Shown piece after piece: positions 10,646 through 19,579 of a stretch of DNA of 64,000 nt. The first letter of the stretch is position 1; each line of letters starts with the position of its first letter. Source of the stretch: [Mycobacterium] vasticus (lineage in GTDB: Bacteria; Actinomycetota; Actinomycetes; Mycobacteriales; Mycobacteriaceae); assembly GCF_020181595.1 (NCBI RefSeq), contig NZ_CP084028.1:2115093-2179092 (forward strand), in the 5' to 3' direction. Made by a program: the position numbers and the translations under genes. The notes under the pieces are model-generated. The model saw only the letters and a list, made by a program, of their open reading frames with translations, made no database searches and had not been told where the DNA came from.

Positions 10646-11922
10646 TCGTGGACCCGGAGTCCGGCGCGGGCCGCGACGTCGAATTGCACTGGCGGGCCTC
10701 ATCTTTGACGCGGGCGCTGATCACCGGCGCGGGGCTGGCCCTGGTGGTGGCGGTGGGCGCCTCGCGCTGCCAGTTGATCGTGTTCGCCGCACCGTTGCTG
10801 GGCGTGCTGTGCTCACTGGGCCGGCAGTCGCCGGTGCCGGTGCTGCACGTGCGCGCAAGCCCGTGCAAGCAGCGCTGTTTCGAATCCGAAACGGTCGAAT
10901 TGACTGTCCGGGCGACCACATCGGCCGCTGAAGTGACTGCGGTGGACCTGGCGGTGTCGACGCACCCCGCGATGCGACTCGACACCCTTGACAGCTTGGC
11001 CGGGCCGGCCCCCGCGAAGTCGTTGACCGCCCGCACCGAACGCTGGGGCCGTTACCCGATTCGAGCCATCGTGGGCACCGTCGGCAGGGGCGGGCTGCTG
11101 GCCGGGACGGCCACCGTCGACGTCGCTGAGGTCACAGTGTTCCCGCTGGCGCCGCCGCAGGGCACGCCGATTCCGCGCAGCGAACTGCTCGACCGGGTGG
11201 GCACCCACCTGACCCGGCATCCGGGTCGCGGTGTGGAGTACGCCGACGTCCGTCCCTACGTGCCCGGCGACCCGCTGCGCTCGGTGAACTGGCCGGTCAG
11301 TGCGCGGCGAAGGAGTCTGCACGTCACCCAACGGCTGACCGATCGGGCCGCCGACGTCGTGGTGCTCATCGACGCCTACCCGCAGCCGCACGGTCCGGCG
11401 ACCGCGGCAGCCGAGCGGTCGGTGCTCGGCGCAGCGCAGGTGGTGCAGAACGCATTACGCAATGGCGACCGCGCCGGGGTGGTGACGCTCGGTGGCGGCC
11501 GGCCGCGCTGGGTGGGCGCGGATATCGGGCAGCGCCAGTTCTATCGCATCGTCGACGCCGTCCTCGGCGCCGGCGACGGATTCGAGACCACCGTCGGCAC
11601 GCTGGCGCCGCGGGCCGCTGTTCCGGCCGGCGCCCTGATCATCGCGTTCTCTACGCTTCTGGACACCGAATTTGCGCTGGCACTGACAGACTTGCGCAAA
11701 CGCGGGCACGTGGTGCTGGTCGTCGACGTCCTGGCCGGCTCACCGTTCGAGGACCAACCCGAGCCGTTGGTGTCGCGGATCTGGATGCTGCAGCGCGCTG
11801 CCATGTATCGGGATATGGCCAGCTTCGGCGTCGACGTCGCGTCCTGGGTGTCTCAGGAGGCGCTGGATCAGTCGATGCGCCTGGTGACACAGCGGCAACG
11901 ACCGACGGCGACGGGGCCATGA
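10642..11922 (+). CDS. DUF58 domain-containing protein
   Basis: A 426-residue protein. Two hydrophobic helices near the N-terminus (about residues 20-55, ITGAGLALVVAVGASRC) are followed by a Greek-key-like region. The DUF58 core contains the signature YVPGDPLRSVNWPVSARR (about residues 205-222). A von Willebrand-like domain starts at DVVVLIDAYPQP, where Asp-x-Tyr replaces the usual DxSxS metal site. DUF58 proteins are the regular partners of MoxR ATPases. The start GTG 10642 overlaps the MoxR stop (GTGA), and the gene's stop overlaps the next ATG, so this is one tightly coupled operon. Confidence 0.88.
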
Positions 11923-12365
11923 CGCGGTGTGCCGATGCCCCCGGGACAGTGCTGTCGGCGCTGTCCGGCGCGTGCGGGCTGGCCATGGCGGCGGCTGCCG
12001 GTTCCGCGGCGGAGGGGACGGCCGCCACCGCGGCGTTGCTGGCGGCGGTCGCGGTGCTGGTCGGGTTCTGGTGGCGTGCGGCGGCGACGGTCGCGGTATT
12101 GCTCGTCGTGGTGGCGATCGGATTCGCCGATCCACCGGCGGTTTCGGCGGCGGTAGCCGGGCTGGCCGCGGTCGGCTACCTGCTGTTGCGGCACGCCGGC
12201 ACGGTGACGGCTCCGACGGTGATCTTCGCCCTCGGGTTCACCGGTGCCGCGTTGGCCGTGACAGTCTTCCCGTTCAGCCTGCCATGGCTGCCGCTGGCGG
12301 CGCCGTTCGCGGCGTTCGGTCTCTATGCTGTTGCCGCGCAACCGTTTCTGGGTGCAGAGCGGTAG
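11919..12365 (+). CDS. Membrane protein, last gene of the moxR3-type operon
   Basis: A 148-residue, nearly all-hydrophobic protein with about four to five predicted helices rich in Ala, Val and Leu ([20 protein letters not shown], then AALLAAVAVLVGFWW, then AATVAVLLVVVAIGF). No charged active-site motif is visible. It overlaps the DUF58 stop (ATGA) and ends 4 bases before the stop of the minus-strand nitronate monooxygenase. Its counterpart in the M. tuberculosis moxR3 cluster is a similar-sized membrane protein. Function unknown; the context points to the envelope-associated MoxR complex. Confidence 0.75.
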   Translation: MTRCADAPGTVLSALSGACGLAMAAAAGSAAEGTAATAALLAAVAVLVGFWWRAAATVAVLLVVVAIGFADPPAVSAAVAGLAAVGYLLLRHAGTVTAPTVIFALGFTGAALAVTVFPFSLPWLPLAAPFAAFGLYAVAAQPFLGAER

Positions 12366-12369
12366 GCAG

Positions 12370-13500
12370 TCAGGCGCCAGAGGCTTCGTTGAGCGCTTCG
12401 AGGGTGCCGGTGGCCTCGAGGTACTCCTGCACCCAGCGCTGCATGACCGTCGAGGTCTTCTCGACCTTGGTGAACTGGCCGACGACCTGACCGACCGGGT
12501 TGAACGCCACGTCGACGCTCTCGTTGGGGAACTTGTTCGTGGCCCGAACCGCCATGCCGGAGACCATGTACTGCAACGGCATGCCCAGCGGCTTGGGGTT
12601 CTCCGGGGCCTCCCACGCCTCGGTCCAGTCGTTGCGCAGCATCCGGGCCGGTTTGCCGGTGAACGAGCGGCTGCGGACGGTGTCGCGACTGCCCGCCTTG
12701 ATGTAGGCGGCGTGCTGGGCCTCGGTGTTCGAGGACTCCTCGACCATCAGCCACTGCGAACCGGTCCACGCACCCTGAGCGCCCAGTGCCAGGGCCGCAG
12801 CGATCTGCTGGCCACTGCCGATACCGCCGGCGGCCAGCACCGGAACCGGCGCCACCGCCTTGACCACCTCGGGCCACAGCACGATCGAGCCCACCTCGCC
12901 GCAGTGGCCGCCGGCCTCGCCGCCCTGGGCGATGATGATGTCCACCCCGGCTGCCGCGTGCTTCTTGGCCTGCGACGCAGAGCCGCACAGCGCGGCGACC
13001 TTGCGGCCCGCTTCGTGGATGTGGGCGATCATGTCGGCCGGGGGAGTCCCGAGCGCATTGGCGATCATCGTCACCTTCGGGTGCTGCAGCGCGACCTCGA
13101 CCTGCGGGGTGGCGGTGGCCTCGGTCCAGCCCAGCAGCTGCAGGCTGTCGTCGTCGGCGTTCTCGACGGGAACGCCGTGGTCGGCCAGCAGCTTCTTGCC
13201 GAAGTCGAGGTGCGCCTGGGGCACCATCTTGCGCAGCGAGGCCGCCAGGTCCTCGGCCGACTGTCCGGAGTCCATGCCCTCGTACTTGTTCGGGATGACG
13301 ATGTCGACGCCGTAGGGGTGGTCGCCGATGTTCTCGTCGATCCAGTTCAGTTCGATCTCAAGCTGCTCGGGGGTGAAGCCCACCGCGCCGAGCACCCCGA
13401 ACCCACCGGCCTTGCTCACCGCGACGACCACGTCACGACAGTGCGTAAAGGCGAAAATGGGGAACTCGATACCGAGCTCATCGCAGAGGGGAGTGTGCAT
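12370..13500 (-). CDS. Nitronate monooxygenase (2-nitropropane dioxygenase family)
   Basis: A 376-residue FMN-dependent TIM-barrel enzyme that oxidises alkyl nitronates such as propionate 3-nitronate. The N-terminus CDELGIEFPIFAFTHCRDVV and the FMN-phosphate region VPVLAAGGIGSGQQIAAALA match the family, and AQGGEAGGHCGEVGSIVLWP is the glycine-rich active-site segment. It resembles Rv1894c in length and context, from memory. A perfect match to the KstR operator consensus lies 35 bases before the start, suggesting sterol-dependent control. The role may therefore be a flavin reaction linked to lipid use rather than nitronate detoxification. It faces the moxR operon tail to tail. Confidence 0.9.
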   Translation of the reverse strand: MHTPLCDELGIEFPIFAFTHCRDVVVAVSKAGGFGVLGAVGFTPEQLEIELNWIDENIGDHPYGVDIVIPNKYEGMDSGQSAEDLAASLRKMVPQAHLDFGKKLLADHGVPVENADDDSLQLLGWTEATATPQVEVALQHPKVTMIANALGTPPADMIAHIHEAGRKVAALCGSASQAKKHAAAGVDIIIAQGGEAGGHCGEVGSIVLWPEVVKAVAPVPVLAAGGIGSGQQIAAALALGAQGAWTGSQWLMVEESSNTEAQHAAYIKAGSRDTVRSRSFTGKPARMLRNDWTEAWEAPENPKPLGMPLQYMVSGMAVRATNKFPNESVDVAFNPVGQVVGQFTKVEKTSTVMQRWVQEYLEATGTLEALNEASGA

Positions 13501-13534
13501 TACCTGCTCCTTCGCGGGGGCGACGGGACTTGAG

Positions 13535-13548
13535 TGAAACGTGTTCTA
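13535..13548. promoter_or_regulatory. KstR-like operator
   Basis: The sequence TGAAACGTGTTCTA fits every fixed base of the published KstR palindrome TnnAACnnGTTnnA. It ends 35 bases upstream of the nitronate monooxygenase start, within the probable promoter. KstR is the TetR-type repressor of cholesterol catabolism in mycobacteria. No kstR gene lies in this window. Confidence 0.7.
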
Positions 13549-13641
13549 ATTTAGTACCAGACTCGGCGGGCTGAAGCCAATAGGCCACAGGTGGGCGACT
13601 GGAATCCCCACACTACCGCCAATCGTGTCGCCAGAGCCGAC

Positions 13642-14439
13642 TCAACGGGTTGCGACAGCCCGCAGCACGGCCACTCCGAAGCCGGCGGCTCGGCTCAGCG
13701 ACCTTGCGCGGGCACGGCCGGCCCCGCTGACCCGCAGCACCGGCCAGCCGTGCCGCGCCGCCAGCGCGGCCAGCCCCGGGCGTGGATTGACCGGCCGGGG
13801 GTGTCCCACCACCGACATCAGCGCGGCGTCCTCGTCGCCGTCGGCATAGAAGAAGCTGTCGGCCAGCTCGATCCCGTTCTTCGCGCAGAACTGCTGGACA
13901 GCGGCGGCCTTCTGTGCGCCCCACACCACGGGTTTGACGACGCCGCCGGTCAGCACACCGTGGTCGTCGAGTTCGAAGCGGTTGCACAACACCCGCCCGA
14001 TCCCCAGGAAGCGGGCGACGGGCTCGGCGTGGATGGTCAGGGCGGAGGAACTCAACACCACGGTGTGGCCCGCCTGCTGATGCGCCCGCACGATCTCCCG
14101 CATGTGCGGGTAGACCCGCTCGGCGATGTGGTCGGCGAACAGTCTCGCGCCGACGCCGTCGAGTTCGCCGATGGACTCGCCACGGAGGTAGCCGGCCGCG
14201 CGCATCAACAGCCGCTCGAACTGCATGCGGCCCAGCCGATATCGCACCGCGGCCTCGACGACACCGAGCACCTCGCCGGCCCGGGCCTGGCGCCGCCGAA
14301 TGCGGTCACCGGCGTGAGCGGTGGCGGTGAACCCGGAGACCAGCGTGCCGTCCAGATCGAAGAAGGCCCCGATCCGGGCTCCGGTTTCGGTGCTGGCGAT
14401 CTCGGCGATCAGGTCGCGCGGTGATGCTGACGAGGTCAT
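13642..14439 (-). CDS. HAD-IB family hydrolase (SerB-like phosphatase)
   Basis: A 265-residue HAD-superfamily protein. Motif I is FFDLDGTLVSGF (about residues 26-37), with the nucleophile and acid Asp residues two apart. Motif II is VVLSSSAL, and motif III/IV contains a Lys and YADGDEDAALMSVVGHPRPVN. A helical cap lies between motifs I and II, as in subclass IB enzymes related to phosphoserine phosphatase and to the HAD part of mycobacterial PlsC-like fusions. No acyltransferase domain follows here. The last 30 residues are Arg- and Ala-rich and may be an amphipathic membrane-associating tail. Substrate unknown. Confidence 0.87.
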   Translation of the reverse strand: MTSSASPRDLIAEIASTETGARIGAFFDLDGTLVSGFTATAHAGDRIRRRQARAGEVLGVVEAAVRYRLGRMQFERLLMRAAGYLRGESIGELDGVGARLFADHIAERVYPHMREIVRAHQQAGHTVVLSSSALTIHAEPVARFLGIGRVLCNRFELDDHGVLTGGVVKPVVWGAQKAAAVQQFCAKNGIELADSFFYADGDEDAALMSVVGHPRPVNPRPGLAALAARHGWPVLRVSGAGRARARSLSRAAGFGVAVLRAVATR

Positions 14440-14516
14440 CGGCGTCGATGTTACGTCCGAGGCGGGTGGGTGGCAGCTGATAGCGTGATCAGCCTATGGA
14501 TGAGGAGACCAGGTCC

Positions 14517-14753
14517 ATGACCAGTGAGTCCACCACGACCGATCTGCGCCAGGCACTGTCCGATCAAGCCGAGCAGCTCGGCTGGCGGCGCACCCGCCGG
14601 GAGCGTGTCGACATCTACAGCCGCGGCATCTACCACGTCCACGCGATGTGGCGCGATGACACCGTCCTCAACGGCGGTGCACATTACGAGGACACCGTCT
14701 TGCTGGCCTACACCACCGAGGTCGGGAAGATTCAGAGCTGGCTGGCCAAGTGA
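14517..14753 (+). CDS. Small conserved hypothetical protein
   Basis: A 78-residue protein without signal peptide or membrane helix. The start ATG 14517 has a GAGGAG ribosome site nine bases upstream; another ATG at 14496 is in frame. The sequence has an N-terminal helix (TDLRQALSDQAEQLGW) and a compact aromatic core with DIYSRGIYHVHAMW and a terminal QSWLAK. It may correspond to the small hypothetical gene Rv1893 next to the nitronate monooxygenase in M. tuberculosis, from memory. It diverges from the HAD gene, whose start lies 77 bases away. Function unknown. Confidence 0.65.
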   Translation: MTSESTTTDLRQALSDQAEQLGWRRTRRERVDIYSRGIYHVHAMWRDDTVLNGGAHYEDTVLLAYTTEVGKIQSWLAK

Positions 14754-14885
14754 GACGGGCGGGGTAACTGCCGCGACTCCGGTTCGCATCGGTTTCATAT
14801 ACCGCCCGTCGTGTCACACCAGTCTCAATTTTCACACGGCTAACTTCGGTCCCGACCTTGTCGTTCACGGGATTGGGGAGAAGCC

Positions 14886-15395
14886 ATGTCACGAATCCGA
14901 AATTGCCTCACTGTTGCCGCCGGCGCCGCTGCCGGCCTGTTCCTGGGGGCGCTGGCATCCAGCGCGGTCGCCAGCGCGGACGTCGCGCCGATCAACCCCG
15001 GCCTGCCCAGCGTGTTGGAGCAGGTCGTCGCGTCCTCGGCGACCATTCCGCAGCAGTTGCTGCAGACCACCGCGTCGGCACTCAGTGGCTCCACGCTGGC
15101 TCCCGCGGCTGCGCCGGCCCAGTCGCCGATCGCGACCGCGACCTTCAACGTTCCGCCGACGCAGAGCACCGCGGCTCCCGCCGGTACCAGTGGCCTGTCG
15201 GGGTTGCCGGCCAGCCTGGGTTCGATGCTGCCGTTCCCGATGCCGAACTTCGGCGGGGCCGCGCCGGCGGCGATGGCACCGACAGCCATGGCACCGACGT
15301 CGATGGTTCCGGGCGCCTTCATGCCGGCGGCCGCGGCGGCCCCGATTCCCGCGGCGTCCCCGATGGAAGTGGTGCTCATCCCCGGTCTGCCCTGA
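14886..15395 (+). CDS. Secreted Ala/Pro-rich low-complexity protein
   Basis: A 169-residue exported protein. The signal peptide covers about residues 1-31 (RIRNCLTVAAGAAAGLFLGA, ending ASSAVASA before DVAP). The mature part is low complexity, rich in Ala, Pro, Ser, Thr and Met, with short near-repeats such as MAPTAMAPTSMVPGAFMP. No enzymatic motif is present. Similar Ala/Pro-rich exported proteins are common in mycobacteria and often sit in the envelope. A 132-base gap upstream holds its promoter, and AGAAG before the ATG is a plausible ribosome site. CinA follows 25 bases downstream. Confidence 0.65.
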   Translation: MSRIRNCLTVAAGAAAGLFLGALASSAVASADVAPINPGLPSVLEQVVASSATIPQQLLQTTASALSGSTLAPAAAPAQSPIATATFNVPPTQSTAAPAGTSGLSGLPASLGSMLPFPMPNFGGAAPAAMAPTAMAPTSMVPGAFMPAAAAAPIPAASPMEVVLIPGLP

Positions 15396-15420
15396 CCCGT
15401 GAGTGGGTAACCTCGGACCG

Positions 15421-16695
15421 GTGAGCGCACGCGCAGGAATAGTGGTCACCGGTACCGAGGTACTCACCGGGCGCATCGCCGACCGCAACGGACCGTGGCT
15501 CGCCGACCAGCTCCTGGAACTGGGAGTCGAGTTGGCGCACATCACGATCTGCGGTGACCGGCCTGCTGACATCGAGGCACAGCTGCGGTTCCTGGCCGGT
15601 GCCGGTGTCGACCTGATCGTCACCAGCGGTGGCCTGGGGCCGACGGCCGATGACCTGACCGTCGAGACCGTCTCCCGGTTCTGCGGCCGGGACCTGGTGC
15701 TCGATGCTGAGTTGGAGGACCGGATCGCCGAAATCCTCAAACCGATGATGGCGCGTTACACCGGTCCGGGCGCACCGGATTTTGCGACGGTGCGCGCGGC
15801 CAACCGCAAGCAGGCGATGGTGCCTGCTGGGGCCACCATCCTGGACCCGGTGGGCACCGCGCCGGGCGTGGTGGTGGCGGGCACGCCGACGGTGGTGGTG
15901 CTGCCCGGGCCGCCGCGCGAGCTGCAACCGATGTGGCACAAGGCGATCGGCACCGCAGCGGTGCAGGACGCGATCGCCGGCCGCACCCGCTATGAACAGC
16001 AGACGGTGCGGATGTTCGGGCTGCCCGAATCCGGTCTGGCCGACACACTGCGGCACGCGCAGCAGACCATCGCCGACTACAACCGGCTGGAGATCACCAC
16101 CTGTCTGCGTCGCGGGGAGTTGGAGATCGTCACCCGCTATGAACCCGATGCCGCCACCGCCTACGCGCAACTGATCGCGCTGCTGCGCCAACGCCACGGC
16201 GGCAAGGTCTTCTCCGAGGACGGTTCGCTGATCGACGATCTGGTGGCGGGGATGTTGGCGGGTCGGTGGATCGCGACGGCGGAATCCTGTACGGCGGGAA
16301 TGCTGGCGGCGCGGCTGGCCGACCAGCCCGGCGCCTCGCAGTATCTGGCCGGCGGCGTGGTGTCGTACTCCAACAATGCGAAATCCGAGCTGCTCGCGGT
16401 GGACGCGGCATTGATCGCCGAGCACGGCGCGGTGTCCGAGCCGGTGGCCGAGGCGATGGCCGCCGGTGCGCTGCGCCGGTTCGGGGCAGACACTGCGGTG
16501 GCCATCACCGGGATAGCCGGCCCGGGCGGGGGAACGCCGGACAAGCCCGTGGGCACGGTGTGCTTCTGTGTGGCGCTCGGCGACGGCACGCTGCTGACCC
16601 GCACCACCCGGTTGCCGGGGGAGCGTGCCGATATCCGGGAGCGCTCGACGACGGTGGCCATGCATCTGCTGCGCCGGGCTCTGTCAGCCGAATGA
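15421..16695 (+). CDS. cinA: CinA family protein (MoaB-like domain plus NMN deamidase-like domain)
   Basis: A 424-residue two-domain protein. The N-terminal half (about residues 1-170) is the MoaB-like or pyrophosphatase domain: [30 protein letters not shown] and [10 protein letters not shown]. The C-terminal part (about residues 265-420) is the CinA/PncC domain with [16 protein letters not shown] and [19 protein letters not shown]. Enzymes of this family hydrolyse ADP-ribose-type compounds and deamidate nicotinamide mononucleotide in NAD salvage. GTG 15421 starts directly at the conserved [13 protein letters not shown]. It precedes the lipase-maturation-factor gene by 9 bases. Confidence 0.93.
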   Translation: MSARAGIVVTGTEVLTGRIADRNGPWLADQLLELGVELAHITICGDRPADIEAQLRFLAGAGVDLIVTSGGLGPTADDLTVETVSRFCGRDLVLDAELEDRIAEILKPMMARYTGPGAPDFATVRAANRKQAMVPAGATILDPVGTAPGVVVAGTPTVVVLPGPPRELQPMWHKAIGTAAVQDAIAGRTRYEQQTVRMFGLPESGLADTLRHAQQTIADYNRLEITTCLRRGELEIVTRYEPDAATAYAQLIALLRQRHGGKVFSEDGSLIDDLVAGMLAGRWIATAESCTAGMLAARLADQPGASQYLAGGVVSYSNNAKSELLAVDAALIAEHGAVSEPVAEAMAAGALRRFGADTAVAITGIAGPGGGTPDKPVGTVCFCVALGDGTLLTRTTRLPGERADIRERSTTVAMHLLRRALSAE

Positions 16696-16704
16696 CGCGC
16701 CGGC

Positions 16705-18144
16705 GTGAACACGCAATGGGTGTGGCTGGACGGGTCCGGATATCGGCTGGGCCGGCTGGTGCTGGAACGCGGCATCGCGGCGGTCTACGTCATCGCCTTC
16801 GTCGCGGCCGGGCGGCAGTTTCGAGCTCTGATCGGCGAGCACGGCATGCTTCCGGTGCCATCGTTTGTGCGCCGGCGGTCGTTCCGGTTGGCTCCCAGTA
16901 TTTTTCACCTGCATTATTCGGATAGATGGTTCGCCGGCTTGTGCTGGCTGGGCGCCATATTGGCCGCGGCGATGGTGGTCGGCGTCGGTGATCTGGCCCC
17001 GCTGTGGGCGGTGATGGCCCTCTGGCTGCTGCTGTGGGTGCTGTACCTGTCGATCGTCAACGTCGGGCAGGTCTGGTACGGATTCGGCTGGGAGTCGATT
17101 CTGCTGGAAAGCGGCTTCCTGGCGGTGTTTCTGGGCAATGACCGGGTGGCGCCGCCGGTGCTGGTGATGTGGCTGGCGCGGTGGCTGCTGTTTCGCATCG
17201 AGTTCGGCGCCGGCCTGATCAAGCTGCGCGGCGACCCCTGCTGGCGCAACCTGACCTGCCTGTACTACCACCACGAGACCCAGCCGATGCCGGGCCCACT
17301 GAGCTGGTACTTCCATCACCTGCCCAAGCCGCTGCACCGGATCGAGGCCGCCGGCAATCACTTCGCCCAGCTGGTCGTGCCGTTCGGGCTGTTCGCGCCG
17401 CAGCCGGTCGCCGGCGTTGCAGCGGTGATCATCGTCGCCACCCAACTGTGGCTGGTGGCGTCGGGCAACTTCGCCTGGCTGAACTGGCTGACAATTGTCC
17501 TGGCCGCCAGCGTGATCGACCAATCCTGGCTTACAGGAATGGGTTTCGGTTCGGCATCACCGGGTCTGGCCGAAGCCCCACCATGGTTCACGGCGCTGGT
17601 GCTGGCATTCGTCGCGATGGTGCTGGTGCTCAGCTACTGGCCGATCCGCAATATGGCCAGTCGGAGCCAACGGATGAACGCCTCCTTCAACCCGCTGCAT
17701 CTGGTCAACAGCTACGGTGCGTTCGGCACCGTCGGCCGCACCCGCCGGGAAGTGGTGATCGAGGGCACCACGGAGGCTCGGATCAGTGCGGATACGGTGT
17801 GGCGGGAGTACGAGTTCAAGGGCAAACCCGGTGCGCTGAAACGGCCTCCGAGGCAGTGGGCGCCCTACCACCTGCGGCTGGACTGGCTGATGTGGTTCGC
17901 CGCGCTGTCGCCGCGCTATGCGCAGCCGTGGCGCGACGCACTGCTGCAGCGCCTGCTGCGCAACGATCGTGACACGCTGCGGCTGTTGCGCGGCAACCCT
18001 TTTCCCGGCGAACCGCCGCGGTATGTGCGGGCACTGCTGTATGAGTACCGGTTCACCACCCGGGCCGAGCGCCGGCGGGATAAAGCGTGGTGGCACCGCG
18101 ACCTGGTGGGTGTGTACGCGCCGCCCACGGCCATTCGGGGCTGA
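16705..18144 (+). CDS. Lipase maturation factor family membrane protein
   Basis: A 479-residue polytopic membrane protein matching the lipase maturation factor family. The signature is the central block RIEFGAGLIKLRGDPCWRNL followed by TCLYYHHETQPMP and SWYFHHLPKP. Before and after it are about eight hydrophobic helices (for example GLCWLGAILAAAMVVG and FLAVFL). The C-terminal 140 residues are soluble and basic, ending in WWHRDLVGVY. In animals these ER proteins help fold secreted lipases; the role of bacterial members is not established. GTG 16705 lies 9 bases after cinA, so co-transcription is likely. It ends 6 bases before dtd, which reads towards it. Confidence 0.87.
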   Translation: MNTQWVWLDGSGYRLGRLVLERGIAAVYVIAFVAAGRQFRALIGEHGMLPVPSFVRRRSFRLAPSIFHLHYSDRWFAGLCWLGAILAAAMVVGVGDLAPLWAVMALWLLLWVLYLSIVNVGQVWYGFGWESILLESGFLAVFLGNDRVAPPVLVMWLARWLLFRIEFGAGLIKLRGDPCWRNLTCLYYHHETQPMPGPLSWYFHHLPKPLHRIEAAGNHFAQLVVPFGLFAPQPVAGVAAVIIVATQLWLVASGNFAWLNWLTIVLAASVIDQSWLTGMGFGSASPGLAEAPPWFTALVLAFVAMVLVLSYWPIRNMASRSQRMNASFNPLHLVNSYGAFGTVGRTRREVVIEGTTEARISADTVWREYEFKGKPGALKRPPRQWAPYHLRLDWLMWFAALSPRYAQPWRDALLQRLLRNDRDTLRLLRGNPFPGEPPRYVRALLYEYRFTTRAERRRDKAWWHRDLVGVYAPPTAIRG

Positions 18145-18150
18145 TCAGTC

Positions 18151-18582
18151 TCAGAGTTCCAGCAGCACCGTCACCGGGCCGTCGTTGACCAATTCCACCG
18201 CCATGTGCGCGCCGAACACCCCGGTCTGCACGTGGGCTCCCAACTCGCGAAGTGCGTCGGCGAACGCGGCCACCAGCGGCTCGGCGACCGCTCCGGGTGC
18301 CGCGGCGTTCCACGATGGGCGCCGGCCCTTGGCGGTGTCGGCGTAGAGGGTGAACTGGCTGACGACCAGGATCGGCGCACCGGTATCGGCGGCCGATCGC
18401 TCGCCGTCGAGAATTCGTAATTGCCAGAGCTTTTCGGCGAGCCGCCGAGCCTTGTCGGTGTCGTCGTCGTGCGTGACCCCGACCAGCGCCACCAACCCCT
18501 GGCCGTCCGGCGTTATCGCGCCCACCGTCTCGCCGTCGACGGAAACCCGCGCTGACGAGACACGTTGCACCAGAACCCGCAT
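18151..18582 (-). CDS. dtd: D-aminoacyl-tRNA deacylase
   Basis: A 143-residue cytosolic editing enzyme that hydrolyses D-aminoacyl-tRNA (D-Tyr and others) and mischarged Gly-tRNAAla. Family landmarks are all present: the N-terminus [18 protein letters not shown], the catalytic SQFTLYAD segment and the C-terminal [10 protein letters not shown] with the cross-subunit GP motif. The length is normal. It is convergent with the lipase-maturation-factor gene and diverges from the thiamine-binding-protein gene. The same neighbour pair (Rv1897c/Rv1898) exists in M. tuberculosis, from memory. Confidence 0.95.
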   Translation of the reverse strand: MRVLVQRVSSARVSVDGETVGAITPDGQGLVALVGVTHDDDTDKARRLAEKLWQLRILDGERSAADTGAPILVVSQFTLYADTAKGRRPSWNAAAPGAVAEPLVAAFADALRELGAHVQTGVFGAHMAVELVNDGPVTVLLEL

Positions 18583-18633
18583 GGCCCGATGCTAGGTAGG
18601 CTCACTGGTGGTGCGAACGAGGGGGTGAGGCAG

Positions 18634-18945
18634 ATGTCGGTGCTGGTTGCGTTCTCGGTCACCCCACTCGGTGTCGGCGAGGGAGTCGGGGAGATCGTCG
18701 CCGAGGCGGTCCGGGTGGTCCGCGAGTCCGGGCTGCCCAATCACACCGATGCCATGTTCACCGTCATCGAAGGCGACGACTGGGCGCAGGTGATGGCCGT
18801 GGTGCAGCGGGCGGTGGAAGCCGTGGCCGCCCGGTCCCCGAGGGTGAGCACCGTGATCAAGGCCGACCTTCGGGCGGGAGCGGTCGACGCGATGAACGCC
18901 AAGGTCGCGTCGGTGGAGCGACACCTGGCCGCGCCTTCTAGGTGA
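18634..18945 (+). CDS. MTH1187 family thiamine-binding protein
   Basis: A 103-residue ferredoxin-like protein of the MTH1187/YkoF family. It opens [20 protein letters not shown] and continues with [20 protein letters not shown] and a C-terminal helix ([14 protein letters not shown]). Members bind thiamine or related pyrimidines and form dimers or tetramers. ATG 18634 is preceded by GGGGGTGAGG, which can serve as ribosome site; the frame extends further upstream but overlaps dtd. Its 3' end overlaps the VanX-like gene on the other strand by 8 bases. Confidence 0.85.
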   Translation: MSVLVAFSVTPLGVGEGVGEIVAEAVRVVRESGLPNHTDAMFTVIEGDDWAQVMAVVQRAVEAVAARSPRVSTVIKADLRAGAVDAMNAKVASVERHLAAPSR

Positions 18946-19579
18946 CCGGAACGTCGAGAATGGGGCGTCCCACCCCGGCGCCGGGGCCGTCGAAATGCCA
19001 CCACTCGCCGGAGTAGACAGACAACCCGCCGGCGCCCATCGCCTCACGCAAGGCGGCACGTTCGGCCGTGGCGCGGGCGCTGATTCCGTCGGCGTATGCC
19101 GTTGCGGTCGGGGTGAAGTCGTCGAAGCCGGTGCCCATCTCAGCCAGGCGCCCCTGTTGATCGGCGGTCGTCACGTCGACGGATCGCCCGGTCTCGTGGC
19201 TGCGGGCCAGCGGGCCGGGCCGGGCCACCCAGTTCGGATTCGGCACCACCTGAAACATCCGCACCTGCACGTCGTGCGGTCGGTAGCAGTCCCAGAACAC
19301 CAACCTCCGGCCCCGGGCGCGCAGCGCGCCGGCGGCCGCCGTCAAACCCGGGGCCAGCGACTCGTGCACCAGGCACCGGGCGTCGGACGGATACAGCTGT
19401 ACACCGGTGAAGTTATTCGCGGTGGCATAGCGCAGGTCGATGATCGCGTCCGGCACCGCGCTGCGGACGTCGACGAAACCGGCCGCGCGGGCCTGCGCCG
19501 ACACCGGCGGGACGTCGGCGGCCGCGACACCGCAGCCGGTGACCAACCCCAAAAGCAGCACGGCGCTGATCATCCTCAT
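18938..19579 (-). CDS. D-alanyl-D-alanine dipeptidase lipoprotein (VanX/DdpX, peptidase M15D)
   Basis: A 213-residue lipoprotein: the signal peptide ends in the lipobox LVTG-Cys16. The VanX zinc and catalytic set is present: His128 and Asp135 in [10 protein letters not shown], then Glu192 and His195 in GEWWHFD, plus an Arg at 100 in the CYRPHD segment. The family cleaves D-Ala-D-Ala and can supply D-Ala from cell-wall dipeptides or give vancomycin-type resistance. Lipoprotein export suggests peptidoglycan or dipeptide turnover outside the membrane rather than VanA-type resistance. The start ATG overlaps the YaaA stop (ATGA), and PAP2 and STAS genes lie upstream on the same strand. Confidence 0.9.
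   Translation of the reverse strand: MRMISAVLLLGLVTGCGVAAADVPPVSAQARAAGFVDVRSAVPDAIIDLRYATANNFTGVQLYPSDARCLVHESLAPGLTAAAGALRARGRRLVFWDCYRPHDVQVRMFQVVPNPNWVARPGPLARSHETGRSVDVTTADQQGRLAEMGTGFDDFTPTATAYADGISARATAERAALREAMGAGGLSVYSGEWWHFDGPGAGVGRPILDVPVT

Noticed and set aside
14796..14860. A CRP-like or MtrA-like site in GTGTCACACC and TTTTCACACG
   Set aside because: The half-sites are not arranged with proper spacing or symmetry for either regulator.
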